From positions 26,474,314 through 26,538,313 of the forward strand of contig OW121760.1 of assembly GCA_933228765.1 (NCBI GenBank): a DNA stretch of 64,000 nucleotides, in the 5' to 3' direction. Positions 9,861 through 20,800 of the stretch are shown here, piece after piece (the stretch's first letter is position 1; every line of letters starts with the position of its first letter). Under the pieces are notes generated by a model, which did no database searches, was not told where the DNA came from, and saw nothing but the letters and a program-made list of their open reading frames with translations. The stretch comes from Miltochrista miniata. Taxonomy: Eukaryota; Arthropoda; Insecta; Lepidoptera; Erebidae. Position numbers and translations under genes: made by a program.

Positions 9861-10544
9861 TACATACATTCATATGGTCACGCCTTTATCCCCGAAGGGG
9901 TAGGCACATTTCACTTTTGTATAATTTGTCCCACGTAATAGGTGGTGAGCTGTATTGCCGTGTTTAAATGGTCAGGCGCAGGTTGTGACTGCCAAAGCCT
10001 TCTATATAAACTGAGGTAGACGCGCCGTACTCTAACAAACGAGATTTCAAAAGCAATTCTCAAATACACACATTAATAAGACTACACTCACTTATAAATA
10101 TTTTTTACGTAATTGTCACCACACACAATAGGAATATACGAATAGAAAAAGAGTAAAAGAGAAGGCGTATGGACTCCGATTGCAAGTCGAGCACCTACTC
10201 TCGAAGTTTTGACTCACAACAGGGCGAGCAACGCTGCTAATTAGCTCAGTTTATAGGTTTCAAAAAACGGTGCGTAGGGCATGTCTACCTCAGTTTATAT
10301 ATAGAAGTCTTTGGTGACTGTCTGCTGTTGAAATAAAGCCTTCAACTTAGCTTAACGACCGCCATTTTACTGGCAACCGGGACCAACGGCTTAACGTGCC
10401 TTCCTAAGCACGGAAACGCTCAAATAAATGTCACAAAGTGATCACATGGATGGTCACCCATCCATGGACCGGCCATAGTGAAAGTTGCTTACTGCAGTGA
10501 TCGTTTACAGAACACTGAGTCCGTGGGGCCACGAGCGCCGCACG
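9861..10544 (-). repeat. SINE with 5S rRNA-like head, full length, interrupted by a MITE
   Basis: The copy is flanked by a 12-bp target duplication GTCAGGGCTACA (9849-9860 and 10545-10556). On the minus strand it starts near CGCTCGTGGCC, carries the 5S-like boxes CGATCACTGCAGTAAGCA and GGATGGGTGACC, a body, and a tail ending ATGTATGTATGTA. The long duplication and repetitive tail indicate LINE-driven insertion. It is split by the MITE at 9993-10313. Confidence 0.85.
9993..10313. mobile_element. MITE, hAT-like, inside the SINE
   Basis: 321 bp with about 30-bp inverted ends (CAAAGCCTTCTATATAAACT and CAAAGACTTCTATATATAAA on the other strand). It is flanked by 8-bp GTGACTGC/GTGACTGT (9985-9992, 10314-10321, one mismatch). 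Comparison with the uninterrupted SINE at 38811-39180 shows the empty site. No coding capacity. The 8-bp duplication suggests hAT mobilisation. Confidence 0.82.
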
Positions 10545-10556
10545 GTCAGGGCTACA

Positions 10557-11085
10557 AAATCAATAAATCGATTTTCTTGCTATCACTGAAACGGTCAGTC
10601 TGTCAACTGCGGCCAAAACGTTAGACTACGAAAAATGTAGGTAGGTACATATAAAATTCATCGTAGAATAGAAAATATTTTACCTACAAGTCATAAAACT
10701 CTTGCACAATAAATCATTATTTTCGTACGTATATTAAAAACACTGAACAATTTTTCCAGCCTGCACTGCAGACCAGTTAGTCGTTCAAGAAACACGATAA
10801 ATCTAGAGGCCAACAGACCACACCAGCTGGGTCTGGCGTTCGTCCAACTTAATATATGCTTCTGTGGTTTGTAGTACATCGTGTTAACGGTAGTACGAGC
10901 TAATGGTTTAGAAGGAGGTGCCTTGTAATATTTTAAACCTGGATAGATAGAATTATGTGATAGAAAATTTTGTTTACCTTCAATATAGAAAAAAACTTGC
11001 TACTGTAAATTTGAGTACCAATATTAATGGCCTTGCTGAATGCAAACTTTAGATATCGGCATGATAATATAAAAAAAATCGCCCA
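10557..11085. other. Intergenic, nothing recognised
   Basis: AT-rich. The short minus-strand frame at 10691-10879 has no known motif. Confidence 0.4.
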
Positions 11086-11272
11086 TCTTATATATAAAAA
11101 TGAATCGCAAAATGTGTTGGTAAGCGCATAACTTCAGAACGGGTGGACCGATTTCACTAATTCTTTTTTTGTTGTGTAAGGTATTGTTAGAAATAGGTTC
11201 TTATGAAAGAAAAAATATTGTATTCCCACGGGAACGGGAACTACGCGGGTAAAACCGCGTGACGTCCTCTAG
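11086..11272 (+). mobile_element. Helitron-like non-autonomous element (distinct 5' end, H1-type 3' end)
   Basis: Starts TCTTATATATAAAAATG and ends ACGCGGGTAAAACCGCGTGA + CGTCCTCTAG. It sits between host A (11085) and T (11273). The 3' hairpin ACGCGG/CCGCGT lies about 12 bases before CTAG. The 3' terminus equals that of family H1 but the 5' half differs, so families share ends. Confidence 0.75.
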
Positions 11273-11336
11273 TAAATAAATAAAATCATTTATTTCAGAC
11301 ATAGTCCATTAACAGAAATCCTACTATTCCTACAAA

Positions 11337-11522
11337 TCCTACTAATATTATAAATGTGAAAGTTTGTGAAGATGTTTGGATGTTTAGATGTTTGAATGTT
11401 TGTTACTGAATCACGCTCTAACGGCTGAACGGATTGGGCTGAAATTAGGTACAGAGATAGCTTATAGTCTGGAATAACACATAGGTTACTTTTCATCCCG
11501 GTAAAAGATTCGCATCGGCTAG
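11337..11522 (+). mobile_element. Helitron-like non-autonomous element (family H2, short copy)
   Basis: Begins TCCTACTAATATTATAAATG after A (11336) and ends CATCGGCTAG before T (11523). Relative to 25053-25287 it lacks the GC-rich segment before the 3' hairpin. Confidence 0.75.
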
Positions 11523-11610
11523 TCCACAATTCATAAAAATATAATAGTTCGACAATATCAATTCCGCAGTGTTAAATGTACATTCATATAGGTAGGTATT
11601 CATTTGCCCA

Positions 11611-12291
11611 TTTTTAGGGTTTCCAAATGGCAAAAACGGAACCCTTATAGATTCGTCATGTCTGTCTGTCTGTCTGTCCGTCCGTGTGTCACAGCCACTT
11701 TTCTCCGAAACTATAAAGCCTATGCTATTGAAACTTGGTAACTAGATGTATTCTGTGAACCGCATTAAGATTCTTATATAAAACTAGAAAAAAAGCAGTA
11801 CATTTTGGGGGTCCCCATACTCAGAACTGAAACTCAAATTTTTTTTTCCTTAAACCCATACGTGTGTGGTATCGATAGGTTATATTAGGTATAGGATATA
11901 GATAGGTCTTCAAAAATGCTATTGAGGTTCCTGAAATCATTTTTTTTCTAAAGTGAATAGTTTGCGCAAGAGACACACTTCCAAAGTGGAAAAATTTGTG
12001 CCCCCCCCCCCCCTCTAACTTCTAAACTAAGAGAATTATAAATCTAAAAAAAATAAATGATGTACATTGCCATAAAAAACTACCAACGAAAATTAGTTTG
12101 AACGAGATAGAGCTGGTAGTTTTGTTTTAATACGTCGTAAACCGCAATTTTCCGTTAGAAAAATCACTACCACTGCGAACGTGTTAAAACATTAATCAAA
12201 GTTACAACGAACTATAAGAACTTTTATAATATGTTACTTGCTGCTACGAAACCCTTCATGGGCGAGTCCAACTCGCACTTGGCCGGTTTTT
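11611..12291 (-). repeat. Dispersed repeat Z, long copy
   Basis: Inverted relative to 54601-55190 and similar along its whole length. One end reads TTTTTAGGGTTTCCAAATGG, the other CTCGCACTTGGCCGGTTTTT. It contains a (GTCT)n run and a run of 14 C. No coding capacity, and its class is not determined. Shorter pieces occur at 9369, 17253, 40077, 57243 and 59246. Confidence 0.7.
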
Positions 12292-14451
12292 GTGAAATAA
12301 AATGGTAATAATTTTAAAGTTTTAGTTACACATAAATGATTCGTAATAAAAACAATCGGAATGGTGGAGGTTTGGCCCCATTAGAAGAGAAATAATCAAC
12401 TTTTATACAAGAGCAACAGCAACTTGCAAATTTTTTAGGTTGGTGAGAGGCACAGTTCACCTTATGTGTATTTTGATTATATCTTCGAATTCTTCTTCTT
12501 GGCAGACAAGAGAACAGTGTACCTGACCAAAACTAAAGGACCTATGGACGTTTGTTACATCAGAAATTTCACACTTTTGCTGCCACCCTTATTGTTTTAC
12601 ATGCAGTTTTTCATATTCACACCTTTATTGCTTTACCAGCAGTTTTAAATTTCAATAAAGTCTTCAATTGGGTCCAACGATGTCCTCTGTTAGCGAGTCC
12701 GACACGCACTTAACCTTTTACATGACCGAACAGTCATCATGTCCAACTCATAAAAAATTACAATTTATAGTTTCAAACTCGTTCGCTAATATTAGAGCTC
12801 CACCCAAAACCTAGAGGCGTGTTTTCCAATAAGCATTGCGGTCTAGTTTGTCACGCACCAATTTGTCTGGCCATCTGACAAGGCCGTACCAGGAATATTG
12901 ATTAAAGGGCCGGAAACTGTTAAAATCTATGATTCTATGTCATCTAAATTATTTTATTCCATTACAATTCCTGTCGTTAATAACTCTATGAGTTTAATAA
13001 AACATAATTACATAATTTTAAGCGTGAGTTGAAAATAGTAGTTTTAAGGGTGAGTTCGTTTCGCCTTTTGCACCTCCTAAAACGTGGCGTTAATAAATTT
13101 TGTATCCTATGAGGTTACAACTTTTAGACTGATAACTATTTGCGTAATACGATGGTGGGTGGCCGGGTAGAAAATATGAAACTGAAGGGTGACCACAGCA
13201 ACTAATCAGTAATTTATCATTTTATCAAACTTAATATAATGTGCATGACTTGCTGCTTATCGCGACTTCCCCGGTGTGGAATTCTGTTACCATTTCCGCG
13301 TTCGCAAGGAACGTATTCTAGGGATAAAAAAGACTACATGAATAGATTATTAAATTTTAGCCAGTTTAGCTGTTCGAGCGTGATATAGTTACAAACATCC
13401 AAACAAATTTCTCGCAAGTACCAGTCATCCACACTGTATTCCCTTCTACCACAATACGGACCTAGTGCCCAACCGGTGAACTTATAGAGCGCTGAGAATA
13501 TTTCTCTCTCTCTCTCTCTATTTTAGTAGGATTAGTAATAGTCGGTACCAGAGTTTCAAGCGCGAGTCGTCGTTTTAATTTCGCCTATTCACAAGAGCAA
13601 GCGATTATACAACGCTGCAACTGAGACCACACACCAATACCACAAGGGCTACCTCCCATCGGCATTTGTGGTTTTCGTTACCGCTTGACCAATTTGTCCG
13701 CACGGCGCGAACCGTGGTTTTGTGCCCGGTACGAATATATTGAAAACTTTCTCATTACCGTTCGTTAGTTTGGGACTGACCATTAGTTGTTTGATTGGAA
13801 ACTTGTCGGTTATAGATTATTTTGAGCAAACTAAGCGGTTTTTGGGCAAAAGGTTTTTGAGTTGTTGAAATTTTGATACAATATTTGTTTGTAAAGTTTT
13901 GATACGAGTATTTACACAAATCAACCAGAGCGTTTTCTAAAGTGTCATCTTTGAATACAAACGGGATTACGCTGAATAAAGATAAAGCGTTCTTTTCCAC
14001 ATTATATAATGAATAACTTTACTCTTTCATTGAAATTCGACTACTAATAAGCACTATATTGCAGGCGAGTAGAATTTGACACATACAGACATACATTTCT
14101 ATTAGTATGAAAATTAAGTGTACTTGTTTATAACGTTTTTGCATCTACATACTTAAAACCCTCTTTTATCAAGATTTATTATTTAGATGAGTCACTAACA
14201 TGGTTCAAGTTCAATACGTAGGGAGCAAGACTAAACTTGTAAAAGAGATGACTAGCTGTTTAGAAAATACGTGTGACTCAGCGAATACTTAGGAAAATGT
14301 GTTGCAAGTTTACGGGAAAAACTCAGTTGAAATTTTCGAAAGAGACTGTAAAATTGTTAAAATATTTACCATTTGTTTAAATTGAATGAGATATACAAAT
14401 TTCAATGTTATTGCAAACAATAAAGGAGTGTAGAAGCAGAAAAGTAGAGTG
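12292..14451. other. Long AT-rich stretch without recognisable gene
   Basis: Short frames at 12466-12648 and 13755-14000 show no known motif. A (TC)n microsatellite lies at 13500-13519. I see nothing else to annotate. Confidence 0.4.
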
Positions 14452-14927
14452 TTTTTTTTAACGTGAGGGAAAATCTTTCATGAATGCTATGCCGGACTCC
14501 TACCGACTAAAAGCTTCACGTAACGCCCAACTGCCTACGGTTGGGAGCCTTGGAAGGATGTTCCAGGATTCCCAACAGACCTACGGCTACTACTGCGGTC
14601 TCGTCTAGGGGTTGGTTCGGGTGCTATCCCGCGTCTTTGAGGGGTGTTCGGGTGTGATCCCGCTTCTAAGGGGGGGAGGGTAGGAGGCGTGCGTGAATCC
14701 CTCACGTCACGCTGCCGTCGCCATGGGCCTGCTTCTGTAAGGACGGTGAGCACCTCTCTCACCGTCCTCAGGCCCCCGGTCATGGCGGCCGACAGTCTTT
14801 GGCGAAGACACGTCGGCGGCGCCCAAGCCGCCGACTGCGGAACTCGGGTGGGAGAGTTGTCACCCGTTCCCGACCCGCCGTCTCTTTCACGAGCATGACC
14901 TGCTCGCAGAAAGAGGCGGAGAGAAGT
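14452..14927 (-). mobile_element. R1-like LINE, 3' end with poly(A)
   Basis: On the minus strand 14927-14780 encodes the end of the ORF2 protein (FCEQVMLVKE and a basic tail), stopping at TGA (14780-14782). The FCEQVMLVKE block is the same as in the copy at 59606. The 3' UTR contains the complement of GATGCTATGCCGGACTCC and ends CCCTCACGTT followed by A(8), seen as T(8) at 14452-14459. It is a 5'-truncated retrotransposition product. Confidence 0.7.
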
Positions 14928-15089
14928 AGAGGAATATTTATATATTAAGGAAGGCACTAACTTGTCTACCCTTTCTAGAAAAATGACGTAACGGCGACGT
15001 GATGTAACGACGCAACTTAAGTGTATAGACTAGAGAATGCCCGCGTCTCGACCTGACTTCAATAAAGCCCAAAGAAAACCCTTCTTAGG
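14928..15089. other. Short intergenic spacer
   Basis: No gene or recognised repeat. Confidence 0.3.
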
Positions 15090-15208
15090 TTGCCTGTAAG
15101 AAATTGTCTCGTGCAAAGAGGCCGCCAATTGTAAAACCAATTTAGTGTAAGTTAGTAGATATAAGTATAAAATGTATTTTGGTGTTACAATAAAGAATAT
15201 CTATCTAT
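15090..15208 (+). repeat. 3' UTR fragment of a LINE
   Basis: GGTTGCCTGTAAGAAATTG, GAGGCCGCC and GGTGTTACAATAAAGAATATC followed by (TATC)n match a 3' end I know from common lepidopteran LINEs. No coding part remains. Assigned from memory of the family, so tentative. Confidence 0.5.
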
Positions 15209-16004
15209 CAAAAGCCTAGTTCGAAGCGTTATTTTTCACTTTCCGAAACCTTCCTTGATTTTGCGCGTTATAGGAAAGTGGGATGGAATAGTCCCATTAA
15301 AAATAACACTACGAAAAAACTCTCCAGTTTACAAAAGTTGTAGAACCCAAACGGTTGCTGTAAGAACAGTAATTAATTTTATTTCAGCGAACCCATTAAA
15401 AACCTTTAAAAGACACTTCAAACCCCTATTAAAATTCATTCACTTTAAATAATTGTATTTCATTTGAATACGGCCCGCTAATAAATTAAAATATATTCCG
15501 TGACGAAATTAGAGTACCTTTTCCCGCAAGGAAAACACAATAATACTTATAATTAATTATTTCACTAAGTACAGATAGGGCACTAAGTAAAGATAATTTT
15601 ATTATACGAGTCTTAGAATGAGACTTTTTTATCACATTTTCAAGATAGCGCGTATGTTTTGAATTTGTCGATTAATAAAAGCTTACAAATTAATTATAAG
15701 TACTACCTAAGTTCAAAGCGTAAAAGCATTAATGCTTAAAAGAAATAATTATTTCTTGCGGATAATATAATTACGTTTATTGGTACTTTGTGATAACTTT
15801 ATCAACTTCAGACCTTTATATTGGGTATTTCACCTTCACCTGAGGAGCGGTTCTTGCATAAGATTAAGAGACTCGAACATTTTAACGATTCTACAGATTT
15901 CTAAATTTATTTGAACTATATTAATTTTAAACTTTACTTTAATTTTAACTTTATTTTAAACTCTGTATTAACTAAGCAAGAAATAAAAGGCTATTTATTA
16001 TTTA
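15209..16004. other. Intergenic, nothing recognised
   Basis: AT-rich. The plus-strand frame at 15255-15452 has no recognised domain. Confidence 0.4.
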
Positions 16005-16207
16005 CTAGCGGACGTCACGCGGTTTCACCCGCGTAGTTCCCGTTACCGTGGAAATATGGAAATAAAATATGCCTATGTTCACCGCAAAGAGAGTAGCTTT
16101 CCAACAGTGAAAGAATTTTTCAAATCAGTTCAGTAGTTCCGGAGCCTATTCGTTACAAACAAACAAACAAAAAAACAAATCTTTTCTCTTTATAATATTA
16201 GTATAGA
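16005..16207 (-). mobile_element. Helitron-like non-autonomous element (family H1)
   Basis: On the minus strand it starts TCTATACTAATATTATAAAG and ends with hairpin ACGCGG/CCGCGT and CGTCCGCTAG. Host A (16004) and T (16208) flank it, with no target duplication. Confidence 0.82.
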
Positions 16208-16319
16208 TTTATATATTCATTGGGTCTTAAAATTTTATGGTAACAAACATAAGTATTTAATCTCCTTGATCACGGAAGAATTCCTCACTTACATGGCGCT
16301 TGCAACAGTGCTGTAACAT

Positions 16320-16500
16320 TATCATCACGATTATTACAGCCGAATTGGCGCCCACTGCTGGGCGTAGGCCTCCCCCTAAGTTCGTGACAACGTCCGGTCT
16401 TGAGCCACCCGCATCCAGCAGGATCCCGTGACCTTCATCAGATCATGGGGCCACCTTGCGGGAGGCCTACCCACACTGCGTTTTCCGGTACATGGTCGCC
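16320..16500 (-). pseudogene. RTE/BovB-like LINE, reverse transcriptase C-terminal relic
   Basis: Minus strand reads GRPPARWPHDLMKVTGS, WMRVAQDRT and GEAYAQQW, the C-terminal signature of RTE-type LINE proteins, then a TGATGATAATG-type tail. An in-frame stop lies before GEAYAQQW. A second trace lies at 24375-24415. Confidence 0.65.
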
Positions 16501-16524
16501 ACTCCAATACTTTTCGGCCTATGC

Positions 16525-16780
16525 TTTAACATTAACATACTACATACATACAGTATAATCACGTCTATCTCCCATCGGGTAGGCAGAAACTATGATTTTC
16601 CACTTGCTACGATCCTGACATACCACTTTCGCTTCTTCCACTTTCATAAGTGCTACACGCTCGCCGGTAAAGGGTACCTACTCTTAACCTGGCCTTTTTC
16701 CAACAGGTCATTGATTTGGTCATCATGTGCACGCCGAGGTCGACCCCTACCAATTTGCCCATTCATTCTTGACTTATAAA
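16525..16780 (-). pseudogene. LINE 3' fragment (GRGRPRR family) with (TGTA)n tail
   Basis: The minus strand encodes GQIGRGRPRRAHDDQINDLL, like the copy at 58000-58412 (TGRGRPRHTHVDQIDNLL), and ends in the CTGCCTACCC block and a TGTATGTATG tail. Only the end of the protein and the 3' UTR remain. Confidence 0.65.
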
Positions 16781-16799
16781 TCTGTAAAATACTAATTCC

Positions 16800-17252
16800 C
16801 AAGTTAGCTAACTGCAAGATGGAAATAACGGCCTCGAATCGACTAAAACCACACACGAAATACCTTAATGTGTGGAAATCCTCAATTATGCTGAACACGA
16901 ATTGATGAAAACCAGAGAGGTAATTGGAAGGGTTTACCAGGATTACCGGCAGTTTCATTGTAATGACAGCTTAAAGAATTTTCTCGCTTTTACAGAAACT
17001 TAAGACCAGTAAATATTTATAAAAGCCCATAAATATAGATAAATAAACGTGTATTCATTAAAATTGTATAAATTTTCATTGCTTTCGGTAGCCAAGTTTT
17101 AACTTGCGTATTAATTTGTACAATAAAGCGGCTCACGAACACAACTTTCAAGAATTAAGAACTCAATATAAATTTGTTTAAACGAATTGTTGTTGGGAAA
17201 CAGGGAAATAATTTTAGGTATGAATAAATTTAGAAATGTGTTTTTTTTGGTA
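16800..17252. other. Intergenic, nothing recognised
   Basis: AT-rich. A CGACTAAAACCACACA stretch near 16850 echoes 3811-3826. Confidence 0.35.
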
Positions 17253-17545
17253 TTTTTGTTTCTTGTAGGGTTCCGTACCCAAAGGTTAACAACGAGACCC
17301 TATTTATAAGGCTTCGCTGTCCGTCTGTCTGTCTGTCAGTCCGTCACGAGGATGTATCTCAGGAACCGTGATAGCTAAAGAGCTGGAATTTTCACAGATA
17401 TTTCAGCTCTTTAGCTATACAGAGAACAAATACTAAAATCATAAAATTAATAATAGCTTTACCTATCCCCATATAATAAACGTGAATTTTTCCGTTTTTT
17501 AGGACCTACAAAACCCTCCGTGTCCGCCTCGCACTTGACCAGCTT
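17253..17545 (-). repeat. Dispersed repeat Z, diverged copy
   Basis: The ends GTAGGGTTCCGTACC and CCTCGCACTTGACCAGCTTT with an inner (GTCT)n match repeat Z in order and spacing, but the interior differs. It contains AGCTCTTTAGCTAT near 17378 as an imperfect inverted pair. Confidence 0.55.
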
Positions 17546-18441
17546 TATGACACTAGATACTGCCCAAAAGAAAACAGATTCCGTTCCGGCATCCTATGAA
17601 AAAAAATACGGGAATTCAAAGTAGCCTATGGAAATGGATATCTATACTTACCTGGAATATTCCAGGCTATGATTTCCCTGCACAAAATTTCACGATAAAG
17701 CGTCACAATCATACACCTAAACTCACATCCATACTCACAAACTTTCGCATTGATAATTTTCTTAGATTTAGATCATTGTCGAGCCGAATCCTGTTGGTAA
17801 GTCATGGTGTTATCTACTAAGGATTTCGGATCGATAACAGTATATTGTGATTTTAGTATAAGTTTTACACTGCAGACCTATGAAGAGGTAGAATGTGGGA
17901 GCATACTTATTCCCGAAGGGGCTCTGCCTACCCCTTCAATGTATTCCCAAAGGCAGAGCCTCTTCGAAAATAAAGATATGGCTATTATATGTATGTGTTT
18001 CCTGTTATATCTCCTACTTCCTGTTTCATAGTGAGCCTTATTTTGTGTTCAAATTTTTTATGACTTTATCTAACTCTACCTGATTCTCGTTTATTGGTTT
18101 CGATAATAACTTCAGAAACTTGCTATACTTTCGACAAACATTGGTATTTTCTAATAAAGCTTCAGTTTTCAGTGTTACCGGAGATTGAAAGAGAATCACT
18201 ATATTAGTATAAATTTTAACTACCAAGACCTAAAGTACAGTCTACAGTACAAAAAAAAGTACTTGACGGTAATGTAACATCACTACGTATCAAATTTGAG
18301 ACCTAATCCCATTACTGTCTCTCACAAACGTAACAGCTATATAACACTATTATATAACGACAGTGCTAAAATTTGCATTTTGATTGAATGTTGAAATTTG
18401 CTCTACAGTAGGTATTTAGCCGTGGTATTAGATTTTCATGG

Positions 18442-18533
18442 CTAGCGGACGTCACGCGGTTTCATTCGCGTAGTTCCCGTTCCCGAGGTAACACGTGAAT
18501 AAAACATAACCTGTCACCCAGGAGTAGTGAAGC
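18442..18533 (-). mobile_element. Helitron-like element H1, 3' fragment
   Basis: CTAGCGGACGTCACGCGG and the following hairpin match H1 on the minus strand. The 5' part is deleted at the block boundary. The unit-B counterpart starts at about 22815 and runs further. Confidence 0.6.
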
Positions 18534-18790
18534 TGTCTGTTTGTGCATTTTGCGGACGCGCCCCTTCTGTGTAGCATTAATATTATATATGTTCCTAGAC
18601 TTCGAGGCAATCGATCAGACAAATTTTGTGTCAAAATGTAAGAATACCTTGAAACCTATATCTAATTAGTCAGCAGATAGATTGAAGAAGTTGAAAAGTA
18701 AGTAGGTAGGTACCTCCACTTTTAATTTTTGCAATCTTTTTCTCAGTAATTTATCTTTATCCAATCTTTTTTTTTTCTTTGCAACTTACA

Positions 18791-19015
18791 TCTATACTAA
18801 TACTAATACTAATAATAATATTATAAAGAGGAAAGATTTGATTTTTGTTTGTTTGTTTGTTTGTAACGAATAGGCTCCGGAACTAATGGACCGATTTGAA
18901 AAATTCTTTCACTGTTGGAAAGCTACACTCTTTGCGGTGAACACAGGCTATATTTTATTCCCGTATTCCCACGGGAACGGGAACTACGCGGGTGAAACCG
19001 CGTGACGTCCGCTAG
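18791..19015 (+). mobile_element. Helitron-like non-autonomous element (family H1)
   Basis: Starts TCTATACTAATACTAATAC after A (18790) and ends ACGCGGGTGAAACCGCGTGA + CGTCCGCTAG before T (19016). A 6-bp hairpin lies about 12 bases from the 3' end. The TACTAA unit is locally repeated. Confidence 0.85.
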
Positions 19016-19776
19016 TTAAATATATAAAAGGAATCACCACGGTATTAGTATAGACTTATAGACTTATCCTATATGAGCTACAATAATATGTACAGCAGAA
19101 ACTTCAAAAAACACAACCATAGAAACTTTTGCTTTTCAAAAACACGACCGAAACTGGAGGCCTACTCTCTTTCTACGAAAACGAAACTTCGTTAACGAAC
19201 GAAAACAAAACGAAGTTTCGTAGCTGACCCTATTCTATATCAATTGCGGATCGGAGCCCGAACTTCGGATGCATAGACACATTTCGTGAACGACAATGAT
19301 AGGGAGGTCATTTGCTGATGTCTTATTCTGGTAATTACGGTTTTCACATAAATTAAAATATAAAAACACGTAAGTTCTAATTAAATGTTTTACATGTAAC
19401 AAGTGGTTTATAATACATTTCTTGTATAATGTATGCAGAAAATAAGAATAAGAAGGTATTTTTTATGTAATTGTATATTTTCAACCATTTTGATATAGAC
19501 AACTAGAGATGCAAATGTCATAACCTTACGTTAAAAAATGTATCTGACGTTTGTTTCATGTCAACAATAATGTAATGAAAATTAAAATTATTATTATCTA
19601 TTTGAAATCTATATCTAAAACATAATAAATCGTTTATACATATAATTGTAAAAACCTTTGTAAGTAAACAATTCATATTACAGTGCAATTGAATGTTATT
19701 TATTTTATTGAATACCACACACACATGTGAGATATTACCTATGCTTGTTGAGTAACTTATTTTTAATATAAATTTA
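19016..19776. other. AT-rich stretch upstream of the exon
   Basis: If the exon at 19790 is real, this is intron. No upstream exon could be identified. It contains AACGAAGTTTCGTT-type inverted blocks near 19178-19222 and 21121-21210. Confidence 0.35.
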
Positions 19777-20055
19777 TTTTATTTTGCAGCTTCTGTACCA
19801 AATGCCCCTAGGTGGAGGGGACAATCTTCTGGCTCTGATGTGAGACGGAGATTGTTTGAGATAGAGGAGGTGCGTGCAGAGAATGACACACTTAGAAATA
19901 CCGAGCTCGCAGGGATCATGAATAAACCTACTGAAGCAGATCCAAGCTGCTCTGTTGGAACTGATTTAATTTATTAGAGACAAATAGGATAGGAGATACC
20001 ATATAATAGGAAAGAATGAAAGACAAATAGTATATAGATTGTATTAGTTAATAAA
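19777..20055 (+). CDS. 3' terminal coding exon of an unidentified spliced gene (partial)
   Basis: TTTATTTTATTTTGCAG (ends 19789) is a strong polypyrimidine tract and acceptor. The next 188 bases are open in one frame and stop at TAG 19975-19977; AATAAA at 20050-20055 gives a poly(A) signal at a normal distance. The 62 or so residues include PRWRGQSSGSDVRRRLFEIE, EVRAENDTLRNTELAG and a Cys-Ser end, a charged likely coiled-coil tail. It resembles the C-terminus of SANT/Myb-type proteins that accompany Harbinger transposons, but I cannot confirm this. Earlier exons were not found in the window. The exon is absent from duplication unit B. Confidence 0.6.
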
Positions 20056-20405
20056 AGTTGGGCAAGACAATTGTTTTCGTTTATTTTACCTAAATAAACA
20101 TATATTATTTTCAGTATGAACTAGAACAAAAGAAAAAGCCCGGAAGCGGTAGAAAATAAAAAAATCAAAGTAGGTATCAAGGTCTCGGCTCGTCTTACAG
20201 TTTTCTTCCAGTTGGTGTCGAGACCGCGTTGCACCCTATGGACCTACGGTGCATGGGGTCCTACGCGCATACTTTTTGGTTGAGTCGACTGGTGACCCAA
20301 GGGCTAGCAGTTATTTCTCCCAACGAATAGGCATCGCTATTCAAAGGGGAATGCTCCCAGTCTTTTGGGCCCAATGCCACAGGGGCCATTTTTCACCGTG
20401 AGATA

Positions 20406-20570
20406 AAATCCCCATGGATGCTATGCCGGACTTCTACCAACAAAAAAACTACACGTATCCTGCCTAACAGCCTACTGTTGGAAACTCTGGGTAAGCCTCG
20501 AAAGGATACCCCAGGACTCCCAACAGACCTACGGCTACCACGGACGGTAGGCAGCCCCCCACCATCCTCA
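20406..20570 (-). repeat. R1-like LINE 3' UTR fragment
   Basis: Matches 14461-14600 (GATGCTATGCCGGACT, CCCAACAGACCTACGGCTAC). No tail of its own is clear; a second copy follows directly. Confidence 0.6.
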
Positions 20571-20582
20571 GGCCTTCAGTCT

Positions 20583-20800
20583 TTTTTTTTTAACGTGAGG
20601 GAAAATCCTCATGGATGTTATGCCGGACTCCGACTAAAAAACCTCACGTAACGCCCAACAGTCTATGGTTGTGAGCCCCGGGTAAGCCCTCGTTAGGATG
20701 TCCCAGGACAGGCCCCCAGTCATTGGGCGAAGACACGTCGGCAGCGCTCCCGCCACCGACTGCGGAACTTGGGTGGGAGGGTTCTCTCCCGTAGCTAACT
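20583..20800 (-). mobile_element. R1-like LINE 3' end with poly(A)
   Basis: A T-run at 20583-20590, then AACGTGAGGGAAAATCC and the GATGTTATGCCGGACTCC block, continuing to GGCGAAGACACGTCGGCAGC as at 14802. Minus-strand, 5'-truncated insertion. Confidence 0.62.

Noticed and set aside
14535..14957. 140-residue minus-strand frame rich in Arg, Pro and Gly
   Set aside because: It is out of frame with FCEQVMLVKE, the real end of the R1-like LINE protein, and runs into that element's 3' UTR. The plus-strand frame at 14644-14898 is the same kind of artefact.
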